Assembly (NCBI RefSeq): GCF_029894125.1
Contig: NZ_JARXYZ010000028.1
Span: 1-64,000 of the forward strand
Direction: 5' to 3'
DNA: 64,000 bases
Source: Kitasatospora sp. MAA19
GTDB taxonomy: Bacteria > Actinomycetota > Actinomycetes > Streptomycetales > Streptomycetaceae
In this document: positions 32,734-42,133 of the stretch, in pieces
Layout of the letters: every line of letters begins with the position of its first letter
Position numbering within the stretch: the stretch's first letter is position 1
Notes under the pieces: generated by a model
What the model was told of the DNA's origin: nothing
Seen by the model: only the letters and a program-made list of their open reading frames with translations
Databases searched by the model: none
Program-made: the position numbers and the translations under genes

Positions 32734-33575
32734 TGCCGATGTGTCGCACGGTCGACCTGCGCCAGGCGATCCTCGCCCGGAACGACGGCAGCGCAGGGGA
32801 GTTGCGGGCGGCCCTGGCCGCGCGCGGGACGGTGGCGGTGAACCTGCTGTCCAGCCCCGGCAGCGGCAAGACCGCGCTGCTGGAGGCCGAGTTGGGCCTG
32901 GCCCGGCGGCGCGGGGTGCCGGTCGCCGCGCTCACCGCCGACCTCGCCACCGAGAACGACGCGCTGCGGCTGGCCCGTTCGGGCGCGTTGGTGAAGCAGG
33001 TGCTCACCGACGGGCTCTGCCACCTGGAGGCGGAGATGCTCGCCGGACACCTGGCCGGCTGGCTGCCGGACGACACCCGGCTGCTCTTCGTGGAGAACGT
33101 CGGCAACCTGGTCTGCCCGGCCTCCTACGACCTCGGCGAGTCACTGCGGGTGGCACTGGCCTCGGTGACCGAGGGCGAGGACAAGCCGCTCAAGTACCCG
33201 ACCGCCTTCGGGCTGGCCAACCTGGTGCTGGTGACCAAGGCCGACCTCGCCGCGGCGGCGGAGTTCGACGAGACGGCGTTCCGGGAGAACGTCGCGCGGG
33301 TCAATCCCGGGGTGGAGGTCGTCCTCACCTCGGCCCGGACCGGCCGGAACGTCGGCGTCCTGCTGGAGCGGGCGCTGGCCGTCCTGGACGGCGCCGAGCC
33401 GCACCGGCCGGTCATGTCCGTCGACCATGGACCAGGGCACCACCATGGACCGGGGGAGCACCGCGGGGAAGCGGAGCACCAGCACGGGCACGGGCACGGG
33501 CACGCGGAGCACCAGCAAGGGCACGGCCACGCGGAGCACGACCACGCGCCGGCCGTGGTGCGGGACCCTTCGTGA
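32733..33575 (+). CDS. hypB: Hydrogenase nickel GTPase HypB with C-terminal His-rich tail
   Basis: 280 residues. The G domain has P-loop SSPGSGKT (Gly43-Thr47) and VTKAD for guanine recognition. GDP/GTP cycling drives nickel transfer from HypA to the hydrogenase. Many HypB proteins carry a His-rich stretch and a CxxCGC motif at the N-terminus. Here the N-terminus is just MPMCRTVDLR and about 15 His lie in the last 50 residues (GHHHGPGEH, HQHGHGHGHAEH, HAEHDH), as a repetitive nickel-storage tail. The repetitive codons (33450-33545) are slippage-prone, so length may vary between strains. It is coupled to hypF by GTGA. Confidence 0.94.
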   Translation: MPMCRTVDLRQAILARNDGSAGELRAALAARGTVAVNLLSSPGSGKTALLEAELGLARRRGVPVAALTADLATENDALRLARSGALVKQVLTDGLCHLEAEMLAGHLAGWLPDDTRLLFVENVGNLVCPASYDLGESLRVALASVTEGEDKPLKYPTAFGLANLVLVTKADLAAAAEFDETAFRENVARVNPGVEVVLTSARTGRNVGVLLERALAVLDGAEPHRPVMSVDHGPGHHHGPGEHRGEAEHQHGHGHGHAEHQQGHGHAEHDHAPAVVRDPS

Positions 33576-35890
33576 CGACCGGTCGCCAGGCGCTGGGCCC
33601 GGAGCGGCGGCGGGTCGCCATCCGCGGCCTGGTGCAGGGGGTCGGCTTCCGGCCGTTCGTCTACACGCTGGCCGGTGAGCTCGGCCTCGCCGGCAGCGTC
33701 ACCAACACCGGCGAGGGCGTGCTGGTCGAGGTCGAGGGCGGCCGCGAGGCCGTCGCCGCCTTCTGCCGGCGGGTGGCCGACGACGCTCCGCCGCTGGCCC
33801 AGGTGACCTCGGTGGAGTCCGCGCCGCTGGCCGCCACCGGCGGCACCGGTTTCGCCATCGTCCCGTCCCGGACCGACGGCCCCCGGGCCACCCTGATCCC
33901 GCCCGACGTGGCCGTCTGCGCCGACTGCCTCGCCGAACTGGCCGACCCGGCGGACCGCCGGCACCGGCACCCGTTCATCAGCTGCACCAACTGCGGGCCC
34001 CGCCACACCATCGTGACCGGCCTGCCGTACGACCGCGCCAACACGACCATGGCCGGCTTCCCGATGTGCCCGGACTGCGCCCGGGAGTACACCGACCCGG
34101 CGGACCGCCGGTTCCACGCGCAGCCGGTGTCCTGTCACGCCTGCGGACCGCGACTCGCCCTCATCGTGCCCGGACGCGCCGACCTGGCCGGGGAGGCCGC
34201 GCTCGCCGAGGCGCGCCGGCGGCTGGCCGCCGGGGCGATCCTCGCCGTCAAGGGCATCGGCGGCTACCACCTGGCGTGCGACGCGCGCGACGCCGACACC
34301 GTCGCCCTGCTGCGCCGACGCAAGCGGCGCGGCGACAAGCCGTTCGCCCTGATGGCCCGTGACCTCGCCACGGTCGAGGGCCTGCTGCCGCTCGGCCCGG
34401 TCGAACGCGAGCTGCTCACCGGAGCGGTGCGGCCGATCGTGCTGCTGCGCCGCACCGGCGCGCCGCGACCCGCGCTCGCGGCGGCGGCCCCGCGCAGCCC
34501 CGACCTCGGCCTGCTGCTCCCCTACACGCCGCTGCACCACCTGCTGCTCGCCGCACCGGGGCCGGACCTGCTGGTGATGACCAGCGCCAACCTCTCGGGC
34601 GAGCCGATCGTCACCGACGACCACGAGGCGCTGACCACGCTCGCCCCGCTGGTCGACGGCTGGCTCACCCACGACCGGCCGATCCACGTCCCCTGCGAGG
34701 ACTCGGTCGTCCGGGTGGTCGACGGCGAGCAACTGCCGCTGCGCCGCTCCCGCGGGTACGCGCCGCTGCCGCTGCCCCTGCCGGTGCCGGTCCGCCCGGT
34801 GCTGGCGGTCGGCGGCGACCTGAAGAACACCTTCGCGCTGGCCCGGGACGGCTACGCCTGGCTGTCGGGCCACATCGGGGACATGGACGACCTGGCCACC
34901 CTGCGGGCCTTCGATCGCGCGGTCGAGCAGCTGAGCACGGTCAGCGGGGTGCGAGCGGAGCTGCTGGTCACCGACCGGCACCCCGGCTATCGCTCGGTCC
35001 GGCACGCCGAACGGACCGCGACCGGCCGCCCGGTCCACCGCGTGCAGCACCACCACGCCCACATCGCCGCGGTGATGGCCGAGCACGGCCTGGACGGGAG
35101 CCGGCCGGTCCTCGGCGTGGCCTTCGACGGCACCGGCTACGGAGAGGACGGCGCGATCTGGGGCGGCGAGGTGCTGCTGGCCGACTACGCCGGCTTCCGT
35201 CGCCTCGCCCACCTCGGGTACGTGCCGCTGCCCGGCGGTGACACGGCGGTCGAGCGCCCGTACCGGACGGCGCTCGCGCACCTGCGGGCCGCCGGCCTGC
35301 CCTGGACGCCCGGGCTGCCGTCGGTCCAGGCCTGTCGGGATGGTGAACTGCGGCTGCTGGAAAGGCAGTTGGAGCGCGGACTGAACTGCGTGCCGACCTC
35401 CAGCATGGGGCGGCTGTTCGACGCGGTGTCGTCGCTCGCCGGGATCTGCCACCGCGCCGGATACGAGGCCCAGGCGGCGATCGAACTGGAGGCGGCGGCG
35501 CACGGGTTCGGTTCCGCTCCGGGGTACGCCTTCGGGCTGCGGCCCACGGCGGACGGCTGGGTCGCCGATCCCGGCCCGGTGCTGGCCGGGGTGCTGGCGG
35601 ACGTGTCCGCCGGCGCGCCCGACGGTCTGGTCGCCGCGCGCTTCCACGCCGCCGTCACCGAACTGGTCCGGCGGGTCTGCGCGTTCGTCCGGGAGCGGCA
35701 CGGCACCAGCACGGTGGCGCTCAGCGGCGGTGTCTTCGGCAACGCGCTGCTCTCCTCGGCCTGCGCGCGCGGCCTCGGGGAGGACGGTTTCACCGTACTG
35801 CGGCACCGGCGGGTGCCGCCCAACGACGGAGGGCTGGCGCTCGGCCAGCTGATGGTGGCCGCCCGCTCGGTGGCCACCCGGGAGGAGTGA
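33572..35890 (+). CDS. hypF: Carbamoyltransferase HypF
   Basis: 772 residues, the usual length. In order: acylphosphatase domain (GLVQGVGFRPFVYTLAGELG, residues about 15-95), two zinc fingers (CADC...CTNC and CPDC...CHAC), a YrdC-like domain (LAAGAILAVKGIGGYHLACD), and a Kae1-like domain with HHHAHIAAVMAEHG and SGGVFGNALL. It uses carbamoyl phosphate and ATP to carbamoylate the C-terminal Cys of HypE, the first step in cyanide-ligand synthesis. GTG start, overlapping hypB. Confidence 0.95.
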   Translation: MTTGRQALGPERRRVAIRGLVQGVGFRPFVYTLAGELGLAGSVTNTGEGVLVEVEGGREAVAAFCRRVADDAPPLAQVTSVESAPLAATGGTGFAIVPSRTDGPRATLIPPDVAVCADCLAELADPADRRHRHPFISCTNCGPRHTIVTGLPYDRANTTMAGFPMCPDCAREYTDPADRRFHAQPVSCHACGPRLALIVPGRADLAGEAALAEARRRLAAGAILAVKGIGGYHLACDARDADTVALLRRRKRRGDKPFALMARDLATVEGLLPLGPVERELLTGAVRPIVLLRRTGAPRPALAAAAPRSPDLGLLLPYTPLHHLLLAAPGPDLLVMTSANLSGEPIVTDDHEALTTLAPLVDGWLTHDRPIHVPCEDSVVRVVDGEQLPLRRSRGYAPLPLPLPVPVRPVLAVGGDLKNTFALARDGYAWLSGHIGDMDDLATLRAFDRAVEQLSTVSGVRAELLVTDRHPGYRSVRHAERTATGRPVHRVQHHHAHIAAVMAEHGLDGSRPVLGVAFDGTGYGEDGAIWGGEVLLADYAGFRRLAHLGYVPLPGGDTAVERPYRTALAHLRAAGLPWTPGLPSVQACRDGELRLLERQLERGLNCVPTSSMGRLFDAVSSLAGICHRAGYEAQAAIELEAAAHGFGSAPGYAFGLRPTADGWVADPGPVLAGVLADVSAGAPDGLVAARFHAAVTELVRRVCAFVRERHGTSTVALSGGVFGNALLSSACARGLGEDGFTVLRHRRVPPNDGGLALGQLMVAARSVATREE

Positions 35891-35896
35891 GGGCGG

Positions 35897-36181
35897 ATGT
35901 GTCTGGCGGTGCCCGGCAGGGTGACGGAGATCGCGGAACGCGACGGGACCCGGATGGCGGTCATGGATTTCGGCGGAGTGGTCAAGGACGTGTGCCTGGA
36001 GTACCTGCCCGACCTGCGGGTGGGCGAGTACGCCATCGTGCACGTGGGCTTCGCGCTGCAGCGGCTGGATGAGGAGTCGGCCCGACGGACCCTCGACCTC
36101 TTCGCGGAACTCGGCCTGCTGCAGGAGGAGTTCGGCGACCCGTGGGAAGCGGCGCGAGTGGCTGAGGAGGCCGGACCGTGA
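35897..36181 (+). CDS. hypC: Hydrogenase assembly chaperone HypC
   Basis: 94 residues starting MCLAVPGRV, with the essential Cys2 that carries the Fe(CN)2CO unit with HypD and docks on the large-subunit precursor. The OB-like barrel (VGEYAIVHVGFALQRLD) is complete. GGAGGAG lies 9 nt before the ATG, 6 bp after the hypF stop. It overlaps hypD by 4 nt. Confidence 0.94.
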   Translation: MCLAVPGRVTEIAERDGTRMAVMDFGGVVKDVCLEYLPDLRVGEYAIVHVGFALQRLDEESARRTLDLFAELGLLQEEFGDPWEAARVAEEAGP

Positions 36182-37302
36182 AGTACCTGGAGGAGTTCCA
36201 GAATCCGGAGCTGGCGAGCGGCCTGCTCGCCGACATCAGGGCGACGGTCACCAGGCCGTGGGCGCTGATGGAGGTGTGCGGCGGCCAGACGCACACCATC
36301 ATCCGGCACGCCATCGACCAACTCCTGCCGGACGAGGTCGAGTTGATCCACGGCCCGGGGTGCCCGGTGTGTGTCACCCCGTTGGAGGTGATCGACCGGG
36401 CGCTGGCGATCGCCGCCCGGCCCGAGGTGATCTTCTGCTCCTTCGGCGACATGCTGCGGGTCCCGGGCACCGACCGTGACCTGTTCCGGGTCCGCGGCGA
36501 GGGCGGCGACGTCCGGGTGGTGTACTCACCGCTCGACGCGCTGCGGATCGCCCGGGAGAACCCCGAGCGGGAGGTCGTCTTCTTCGGCATCGGTTTCGAG
36601 ACCACCGCCCCGCCGAACGCCATGGCCGTCCACCTGGCCAGGCGGCAGGGCCTGCGCAACTTCAGCATGCTCGTCTCGCACGTCCGGGTGCCCCCGGCCA
36701 TCGAGGCCATCATGAACTCGCCGCACTGCCGGGTCCAGGGCTTCCTCGCCGCCGGGCACGTGTGCAGCGTGATGGGCACCGACGAGTACCCGGCACTGGC
36801 CGAGCGCCACCAGGTCCCGATCGTCGTCACCGGCTTCGAACCCCTGGACATCCTGGAAGGAATCCGGCGCACCGTACGGCAGTTGGAGCGCGGCGAGCAC
36901 ACCGTCGACAACGCCTATCCGAGAGCCGTCCGGCCCGAGGGCAACCCGGCGGCCCGGGCCATGCTGGAAGACGTCTTCGAGGTGACCGACCGTGCCTGGC
37001 GGGGCATCGGCGTCATCCCGCAGAGCGGCTGGCGGCTCTCGCCCCGCTACCGGGACCAGGACGCCGAGCGCCGCTTCGACGTCGCGGGGATCACCACCCG
37101 CGAACCCGCGCAGTGCCGCAGCGGCGAGGTCCTGCAGGGCCTGCTCAAACCCCACCAGTGCGAGGCCTTCGGCACGGTCTGCACCCCGCGGACCCCGCTC
37201 GGCGCGACCATGGTCTCCAGCGAGGGAGCCTGCGCCGCGTACTACCTCTACCGGCGTCTGGGCACGCCGACCGTCCCCCAGGAGGCGAGCCCCGTTGGCT
37301 GA
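36178..37302 (+). CDS. hypD: Hydrogenase formation protein HypD
   Basis: 374 residues, full length. The conserved Cys motifs are present: MEVCGGQTHT, GPGCPVCVTP and AAGHVCSVMG. So is the C-terminal [4Fe-4S] cluster region (CRSGEVLQGLLKPHQCEAFG, then VCTPR and EGACAAY). It forms the scaffold with HypC on which iron receives CN and CO ligands. GTG start overlapping hypC; the stop lies inside the hypE start region. Confidence 0.95.
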   Translation: MKYLEEFQNPELASGLLADIRATVTRPWALMEVCGGQTHTIIRHAIDQLLPDEVELIHGPGCPVCVTPLEVIDRALAIAARPEVIFCSFGDMLRVPGTDRDLFRVRGEGGDVRVVYSPLDALRIARENPEREVVFFGIGFETTAPPNAMAVHLARRQGLRNFSMLVSHVRVPPAIEAIMNSPHCRVQGFLAAGHVCSVMGTDEYPALAERHQVPIVVTGFEPLDILEGIRRTVRQLERGEHTVDNAYPRAVRPEGNPAARAMLEDVFEVTDRAWRGIGVIPQSGWRLSPRYRDQDAERRFDVAGITTREPAQCRSGEVLQGLLKPHQCEAFGTVCTPRTPLGATMVSSEGACAAYYLYRRLGTPTVPQEASPVG

Positions 37303-38416
37303 CACCGAGATCCTGAGCGGGCCCGCCGTCGTACCCACGCCTGCGCCGGACGTCGAGCCGGCGCAGGCGCCGGACCTCTCCGGTTGGAGCTGTCCGCTGC
37401 CGCTTCGCGACCACCCCCGGGTGGTGATGGGGCACGGCGGCGGCGGCGCGATGTCCGCCGAACTGGTGGAGAACATCTTCGCGCCCGCGTTCGGCGGGCC
37501 GGTGCTCGCCGCGCTCGGCGACTCCGCCGTCCTGGAGCTCGGCGGCGCCAGGCTCGCCTTCTCCACCGACTCCTACGTCGTCCGGCCGCTGTTCTTCCCC
37601 GGTGGCAGCATCGGAGACCTCGCCGTCAACGGGACCGTCAACGACCTCGCCATGAGCGGTGCCCGGGCGGTCTACCTGTCCTGCGGGTTCATCCTGGAGG
37701 AAGGGGTGGAGATGGCCGTGGTGGACCGGGTGGCCAGGGCGCTCGGCGCCGCCGCCCGCACCGCCGGGGTCGAGGTGGTCACCGGGGACACCAAGGTGGT
37801 CGAGGCCGGCCACGGCGACGGGATCTACCTGAACACCGCCGGCATCGGGCTCGTCCCGGCCGGGGTGGACATCCGGCCGCAGCGTGCCGTCCCGGGCGAC
37901 GTGGTGATCGTCAGCGGCCAGATCGGGCTGCACGGAGTGGCGATCATGAGCGTCCGGGAGGGCCTGGAGTTCGGGGTCGAGATCCAGAGTGACTGCGCGG
38001 CGCTCGGCGGCCTGGTCGACGCCATGCTGGCCGTCGCCCCCGACCTGCACGTGCTGCGCGACCCCACCAGGGGCGGGCTGGCGGCGGCGCTCAACGAGAT
38101 CGCGGTGGCGGCCGGGGTGGGCGTGGTGGTGAGCGAACGCGCCGTCCCCGTCCCGCCCCAGGTGGCCAACGCGTGCGCGGTGCTGGGTCTCGACCCGATG
38201 TACGTCGCCAACGAGGGCAAGCTCGTCGCCTTCGTCCCGCGCGGGGAGGCGGACGCGGTCCTCGCCGCCCTGCGCGCCCATCCGCTCGGGGCCGGCGCGG
38301 CCGTGATCGGCGAGTGCGTCGCGGACCACCCCGGGATGGTCGTCGCCCGCACCGCCTTCGGGGGCACCCGGGTGGTCGATCTGCCGCTGGGCGAACAACT
38401 GCCCCGGATCTGCTGA
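37295..38416 (+). CDS. hypE: Carbamoyl dehydratase HypE
   Basis: 373 residues of the PurM/ThiL-like fold. Key motifs are MGHGGGGAMS, FSTDSYVVRPLFFPGG and IGDLAVNGTVNDLAMSGA, with the C-terminal PRIC whose terminal Cys is carbamoylated by HypF and dehydrated to a thiocyanate. About 45 residues precede the conserved start. TTG 37295 is chosen as start because AGGAGG lies 9 nt upstream; it overlaps hypD by 8 nt. Last gene of the hyp block. Confidence 0.93.
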   Translation: MADTEILSGPAVVPTPAPDVEPAQAPDLSGWSCPLPLRDHPRVVMGHGGGGAMSAELVENIFAPAFGGPVLAALGDSAVLELGGARLAFSTDSYVVRPLFFPGGSIGDLAVNGTVNDLAMSGARAVYLSCGFILEEGVEMAVVDRVARALGAAARTAGVEVVTGDTKVVEAGHGDGIYLNTAGIGLVPAGVDIRPQRAVPGDVVIVSGQIGLHGVAIMSVREGLEFGVEIQSDCAALGGLVDAMLAVAPDLHVLRDPTRGGLAAALNEIAVAAGVGVVVSERAVPVPPQVANACAVLGLDPMYVANEGKLVAFVPRGEADAVLAALRAHPLGAGAAVIGECVADHPGMVVARTAFGGTRVVDLPLGEQLPRIC

Positions 38417-38424
38417 CCCCGTCG

Positions 38425-38465
38425 CGGCGCCCGTCCAGACAGGCCCCAGCCCTGGCCGGGCGCCG
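38425..38465 (+). terminator. Hairpin after hypE
   Basis: A 9-bp perfect stem (38425-38433 with 38457-38465) beginning 8 bp after the hypE stop; likely end of the hydrogenase island transcript. The remaining gap to 38702 shows no gene. Confidence 0.5.
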
Positions 38466-38702
38466 GGAGGCCGCCGTCACGGACTGCCGCGCCGCCGTCC
38501 GGCGTGCGGCCGGCCTCCCGGAGCGCCACCACCTCGGCCCGTGCTCCGCCCGGCCGGGCCGCGCGCGGGTGACGTCCCCGGGTACGCCGTGCCGCGCTTC
38601 CACGCGCCGTCGGCCGCTGGCGGAGCGGTGCCTGGCCTGGCGTCACACTGGCAGGTCGGGGCACCGCGCCGGTGCCCGGAACCGAGCACCGGAGGATCGA
38701 TC

Positions 38703-39875
38703 ATGGCTACCCCCTCACGCCCCGGCCGGCGGTCCGTCCTCAGGGCCGGGATGGGACTCGCGCTGGGCACGGCGGGCCTGAGCGCGGCGGGCCTCGCGGC
38801 CGCCTGGCCGGCCGTCGCCGCGACGACCGGGCAGAACGGCACCCCGCTGTGCGACCAGCCCGGTGACTCGGCGAGTCAACAGGGGCTGGGGTCGGGCGAC
38901 TTGGCCATCCCGTACTACCGGGAGCACGACAACTCCTGGGGCTACGTGTTCGGCGACTCCTGGACCGGCATCCAGCAGAGCGGCACCTACATCGGCTCCC
39001 CGGTGATGCTGAACCAGGCGGGCTTCGACGCGTCCGGGGCGACGCCGATCTCGTTCACCTGGGCGCAGCCGACCGGCGGGCAGGCCGGGCAGCTCTTCGG
39101 CTACACCCACCGCGTCGACAACGGCTACGGCTGGGAGATCAGCCGGATCCCCAACGACTGCATCGAGTTCGGCGGCCGCACCTACCTCCAGTACACGTCC
39201 GTGTACACCTGGGGCGCCCCCGGGGACCCGGTGCTGGACCCGGGCCACGACGGCTCGCTGATGTCCGGCGTCGCCTACTCCGACGACTACGGCGTGACCT
39301 GGCGGGACTACGCGTACCACTGGCCGGGCGACCACCAGGGCGAGAACCAGTCCCTGTACGGCATGTGGTCGTTCGCGGGCATCGACCCCGACGGCTGGCT
39401 GTACGTGTTCTCCAAGCGCTGGAACGGCTCCCACGTCAACTCCGCGGACGGCGGCGCGATCCAGTTGTTCCGGTACCAGCCGGAGGACTTCCGGGCCGGC
39501 CGGTTCGAGGCGCAGCAGAACTGGGCGTACCTGAACGGCTCCTGGCAGTGGACCACCGCCGCGCCGCCCTCGGTGATCCTCTCCGGCAACAACACCGGGG
39601 AGTTCTCCGTCAAGCGGATCGGCGGCACCTACTGCATGAGCTACTTCGACGTGCGGCTGGGCACGATCTTCACCCGCACCGCGCCCCGGCCGGACAGCCC
39701 GTGGAGCGTACCCCTGCCGCAGATCACCGCCCTGCAGGTGGCGAACCTGTACGGCGGGTACATCCACCCGGGCAGCCCGAGTGCGTCCGCGCTGACCCTG
39801 ATCGTGTCGCAGTGGCCCGGCCAGGTGGGCCAACCGCCGTACTGGGTCCGCCAGTTCGACGGCATCCGGGCCTGA
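38703..39875 (+). CDS. Tat-exported DUF4185 protein
   Basis: 390 residues. The signal has a twin-arginine motif (GRRSVLRAG) and a hydrophobic run ending AVAA. The mature domain has DUF4185-type blocks (YVFGDSWTGIQQSGTYIGSP, WYVFSKRWNG-like and WRDYAYHWPGDHQG), a five-bladed propeller related to glycoside-hydrolase folds. It acts outside the cell. Substrate unknown. ATG 38703 follows GGAGG. It converges on the metallophosphoesterase gene with a shared hairpin between them. Confidence 0.8.
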   Translation: MATPSRPGRRSVLRAGMGLALGTAGLSAAGLAAAWPAVAATTGQNGTPLCDQPGDSASQQGLGSGDLAIPYYREHDNSWGYVFGDSWTGIQQSGTYIGSPVMLNQAGFDASGATPISFTWAQPTGGQAGQLFGYTHRVDNGYGWEISRIPNDCIEFGGRTYLQYTSVYTWGAPGDPVLDPGHDGSLMSGVAYSDDYGVTWRDYAYHWPGDHQGENQSLYGMWSFAGIDPDGWLYVFSKRWNGSHVNSADGGAIQLFRYQPEDFRAGRFEAQQNWAYLNGSWQWTTAAPPSVILSGNNTGEFSVKRIGGTYCMSYFDVRLGTIFTRTAPRPDSPWSVPLPQITALQVANLYGGYIHPGSPSASALTLIVSQWPGQVGQPPYWVRQFDGIRA

Positions 39876-39880
39876 CCGGG

Positions 39881-39912
39881 CCGGCCCCGCACCCCGGGCG
39901 GTGCGGGGCCGG
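39881..39912. terminator. Bidirectional hairpin terminator
   Basis: Perfect 13-bp stem 39881-39893 with 39900-39912 and a 6-nt loop, in the 45-bp gap between convergent genes ending at 39875 and 39921. Confidence 0.8.
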
Positions 39913-39920
39913 TGGTCCCG

Positions 39921-41954
39921 TCAGGCGATCATGAACTCGCGGACCGCGAGCGCCCGCTTCACGATCCGGACGTCGCCGAGGTAGCCGTGGAAGACCTTGT
40001 TCAGCGACCCCGCGTAGGCGTAGCCGCCCAGCATCCACGGGCGCCCCAGGGTGGTCAGGCCGACGGCCGGCGTCGCCGGGTTGCGGGCCACTTCGCAGCC
40101 GTCCACGTACATCCGGTTGAGCCGGCCGTCGTTGACGACCGCGACGTGCCACCACCGGTCCAGCGGCAGCTGGTGCCCCCAACAGGTCGACGCCCCGGTC
40201 TGGTTGAGCGGATACACGCACCACTGGAGCCCGGGTCCCTCCGACAGGCTGAGCGTGACGACGGGCTCGTCCGGATCGGTCGAGGGGCCGCTCTTGCCCG
40301 CCTCGCTGCTCATGCCCCAGCGGCTGAGGACGGCGGACCAGCGGCTGCGCGCGGAGTCCCAGTCGGCGGGAAGCTTGAAGAACGCCTCGACGGTGTAGCC
40401 GCGTTCGAAGGTCTCCCGGTTCATCGGCGCGTTGGGCACGGTCTGGAGGTAGGCGCCGAGCTGGGCGGAGCCCTGGCTGTCGAAGCGCAGGCTGCCGTGG
40501 CCCGGCTGGTCGGGGTGGTAGTCGGTCGACCAGCGGAGCGCCTGGTCGGGGGCGCCCGGGGCGCTCTGCCGGACCAGGTCGTTGCCCAGCCCCGTCAGGT
40601 CCTTGACGGTCTGCCGATCGGAGACGGCCGTCCCGTCGCCCCCGCCGTTGTCGAACCGCCAGTAGGCCAGGGTGTCGCGGACCAGCAGCCCGCTCGCCCG
40701 GCGCGCCGGGCGCTTCGGGACGGGGGCGAAGCCGGCGAAGCGTCGCTCGAAGTCGATCGGGATCGAGAAGCGGTCCACGTCGGAGGTCAGCTCGGCCTCC
40801 TGGGCCGCCAGCGCGTTGCGTTCGTCGGCCGCGATCTCCTGGATCCACGGCGAGAAGGTCGAGACGTCGACGGTGTTCCGGTCGAGGTCGAAGCGGTACG
40901 CGCGGATCATCGCCGCGCCGCCGTAGTAGCGGTCCTGGTAGTTGGTGATGTGGACGTGGACGTCGTGGCCGGCCTTGTTCGTGAGGACGGTCCGGCCGGG
41001 CGGCCAGTAGTGGCCGTTGACGGTGAGGAAGATCTGGTCGTTGCCGCTGACCAGCCGGTCCCAGAGCTGCTTCCCGTAGTCGGACAGCTCCGCCTTGCCG
41101 CCGTCGTCGGCGTAGGCCATCTCGTGGGTGGTCAGGATCACCGGGAGCTTCGGGTTGGCGGCGATCACCGCGTTCGCCCAGGCGAAGCCCGCGTCCGACA
41201 GCCGCCAGTCCAGCGAGAGGAGCAGCCAGTCGCGGCCGGCCGCCCGGAAGACGTGGCAGGTGTTGTAGCCGTCCGGGCTGGAGCCGCGGTAGCCGGCGGT
41301 GCGGGCGGCCCTGGCCTGGCTGAACGTCTCCAGGTACGGGGTGCTGCCGCGCTGGTCGTCGGTCGAGGAGCGGACGTCGTGGTTGCCCGCGAGCACGCCG
41401 TAGGCCGCGCCGGCGTCGTCGAGCAGGCCGAACACCTTCGTCACCGCGGCGTACTCGACGGGCAGCCCGTGCTCGGTCACGTCGCCGAGGTGGGCCAGGA
41501 AGACGATGTTGTCGTCCTGCCCGCCCTCGCGGTTCACCCCGCCGTCGAGCACGTAGCGGACCGAGGCTTCGAGCGGGGCGGGGTGGATCCGGTCCTCGTC
41601 GAAGAGGTACTGCGTGTCCGGCATGACGACCAGGGTGAACTGCCTGCTGTCGGGATCGGGCTGCCACCGCCCGCGGCCCTTCGCCGTCTTCGCGGCCGTG
41701 CCCTGCGGGTCGCCGGACGCCTTCGGGTCACCGGAGGCCTTCGCGTCGGCCGCCTGCGCGGGCACGGCGCCGAGCAGGCCGAGCCCCACGGCGCCGGCCC
41801 CGGCCCCGAGCAGCCCGGCGCCGTGCAGGAACCGGCGGCGGCTGGCCGCGGCCGACCCGTTCCCGTCGAGCTCCGCGGTCCGGGGGCAGCCGCACGCGTA
41901 CGGGGTGTGGGCCTCCGCACAGGGGCCGGAATCTGATGCCTGGATGTCGTGCAT
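39921..41954 (-). CDS. Tat-exported metallophosphoesterase with LamG-like domain
   Basis: 677 residues. After a 37-residue N-region comes a twin-arginine signal (ASRRRFLHGAGLLG). The calcineurin-like phosphoesterase domain has VVMPDTQYL, AHLGDVTEHG, LAGNHDVRS and TTHEMAY/VNGHYW metal-binding blocks. The C-terminal 240 residues form a laminin-G/concanavalin-like domain (YTVEAFFKLPADWDSARSRW) that may bind polysaccharide or the cell wall. Likely an extracellular phosphatase or phosphodiesterase. ATG 41954 follows GGGAG. Confidence 0.85.
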   Translation of the reverse strand: MHDIQASDSGPCAEAHTPYACGCPRTAELDGNGSAAASRRRFLHGAGLLGAGAGAVGLGLLGAVPAQAADAKASGDPKASGDPQGTAAKTAKGRGRWQPDPDSRQFTLVVMPDTQYLFDEDRIHPAPLEASVRYVLDGGVNREGGQDDNIVFLAHLGDVTEHGLPVEYAAVTKVFGLLDDAGAAYGVLAGNHDVRSSTDDQRGSTPYLETFSQARAARTAGYRGSSPDGYNTCHVFRAAGRDWLLLSLDWRLSDAGFAWANAVIAANPKLPVILTTHEMAYADDGGKAELSDYGKQLWDRLVSGNDQIFLTVNGHYWPPGRTVLTNKAGHDVHVHITNYQDRYYGGAAMIRAYRFDLDRNTVDVSTFSPWIQEIAADERNALAAQEAELTSDVDRFSIPIDFERRFAGFAPVPKRPARRASGLLVRDTLAYWRFDNGGGDGTAVSDRQTVKDLTGLGNDLVRQSAPGAPDQALRWSTDYHPDQPGHGSLRFDSQGSAQLGAYLQTVPNAPMNRETFERGYTVEAFFKLPADWDSARSRWSAVLSRWGMSSEAGKSGPSTDPDEPVVTLSLSEGPGLQWCVYPLNQTGASTCWGHQLPLDRWWHVAVVNDGRLNRMYVDGCEVARNPATPAVGLTTLGRPWMLGGYAYAGSLNKVFHGYLGDVRIVKRALAVREFMIA

Positions 41955-42070
41955 GTTCGCTCCCACGAGTGGTGTGGGACCTGACGGTAGGTACCGGGAC
42001 TGGTCGGCGACCGTCGGGCGGACCACGACCCGCTGAACAGCGGTCGAAATCGGCGGGCACGGCATCGACG

Positions 42071-42104
42071 GGCCGCTGCGGCCCGGGGCGGGGCCGCAGC
42101 GGCC
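42071..42104 (-). terminator. Hairpin downstream of the polysaccharide lyase gene
   Basis: Perfect 14-bp stem 42071-42084 with 42091-42104 and a 6-nt loop, 29 bp past the minus-strand stop at 42134. Confidence 0.75.
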
Positions 42105-42133
42105 ACCGGAATCCTCAGGAGCCGGAGGGGTGC

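Noticed and set aside
33413..33545. His-codon repeats as a mobile or regulatory repeat
   Set aside because: They are in frame within hypB and explained by its nickel-binding tail.
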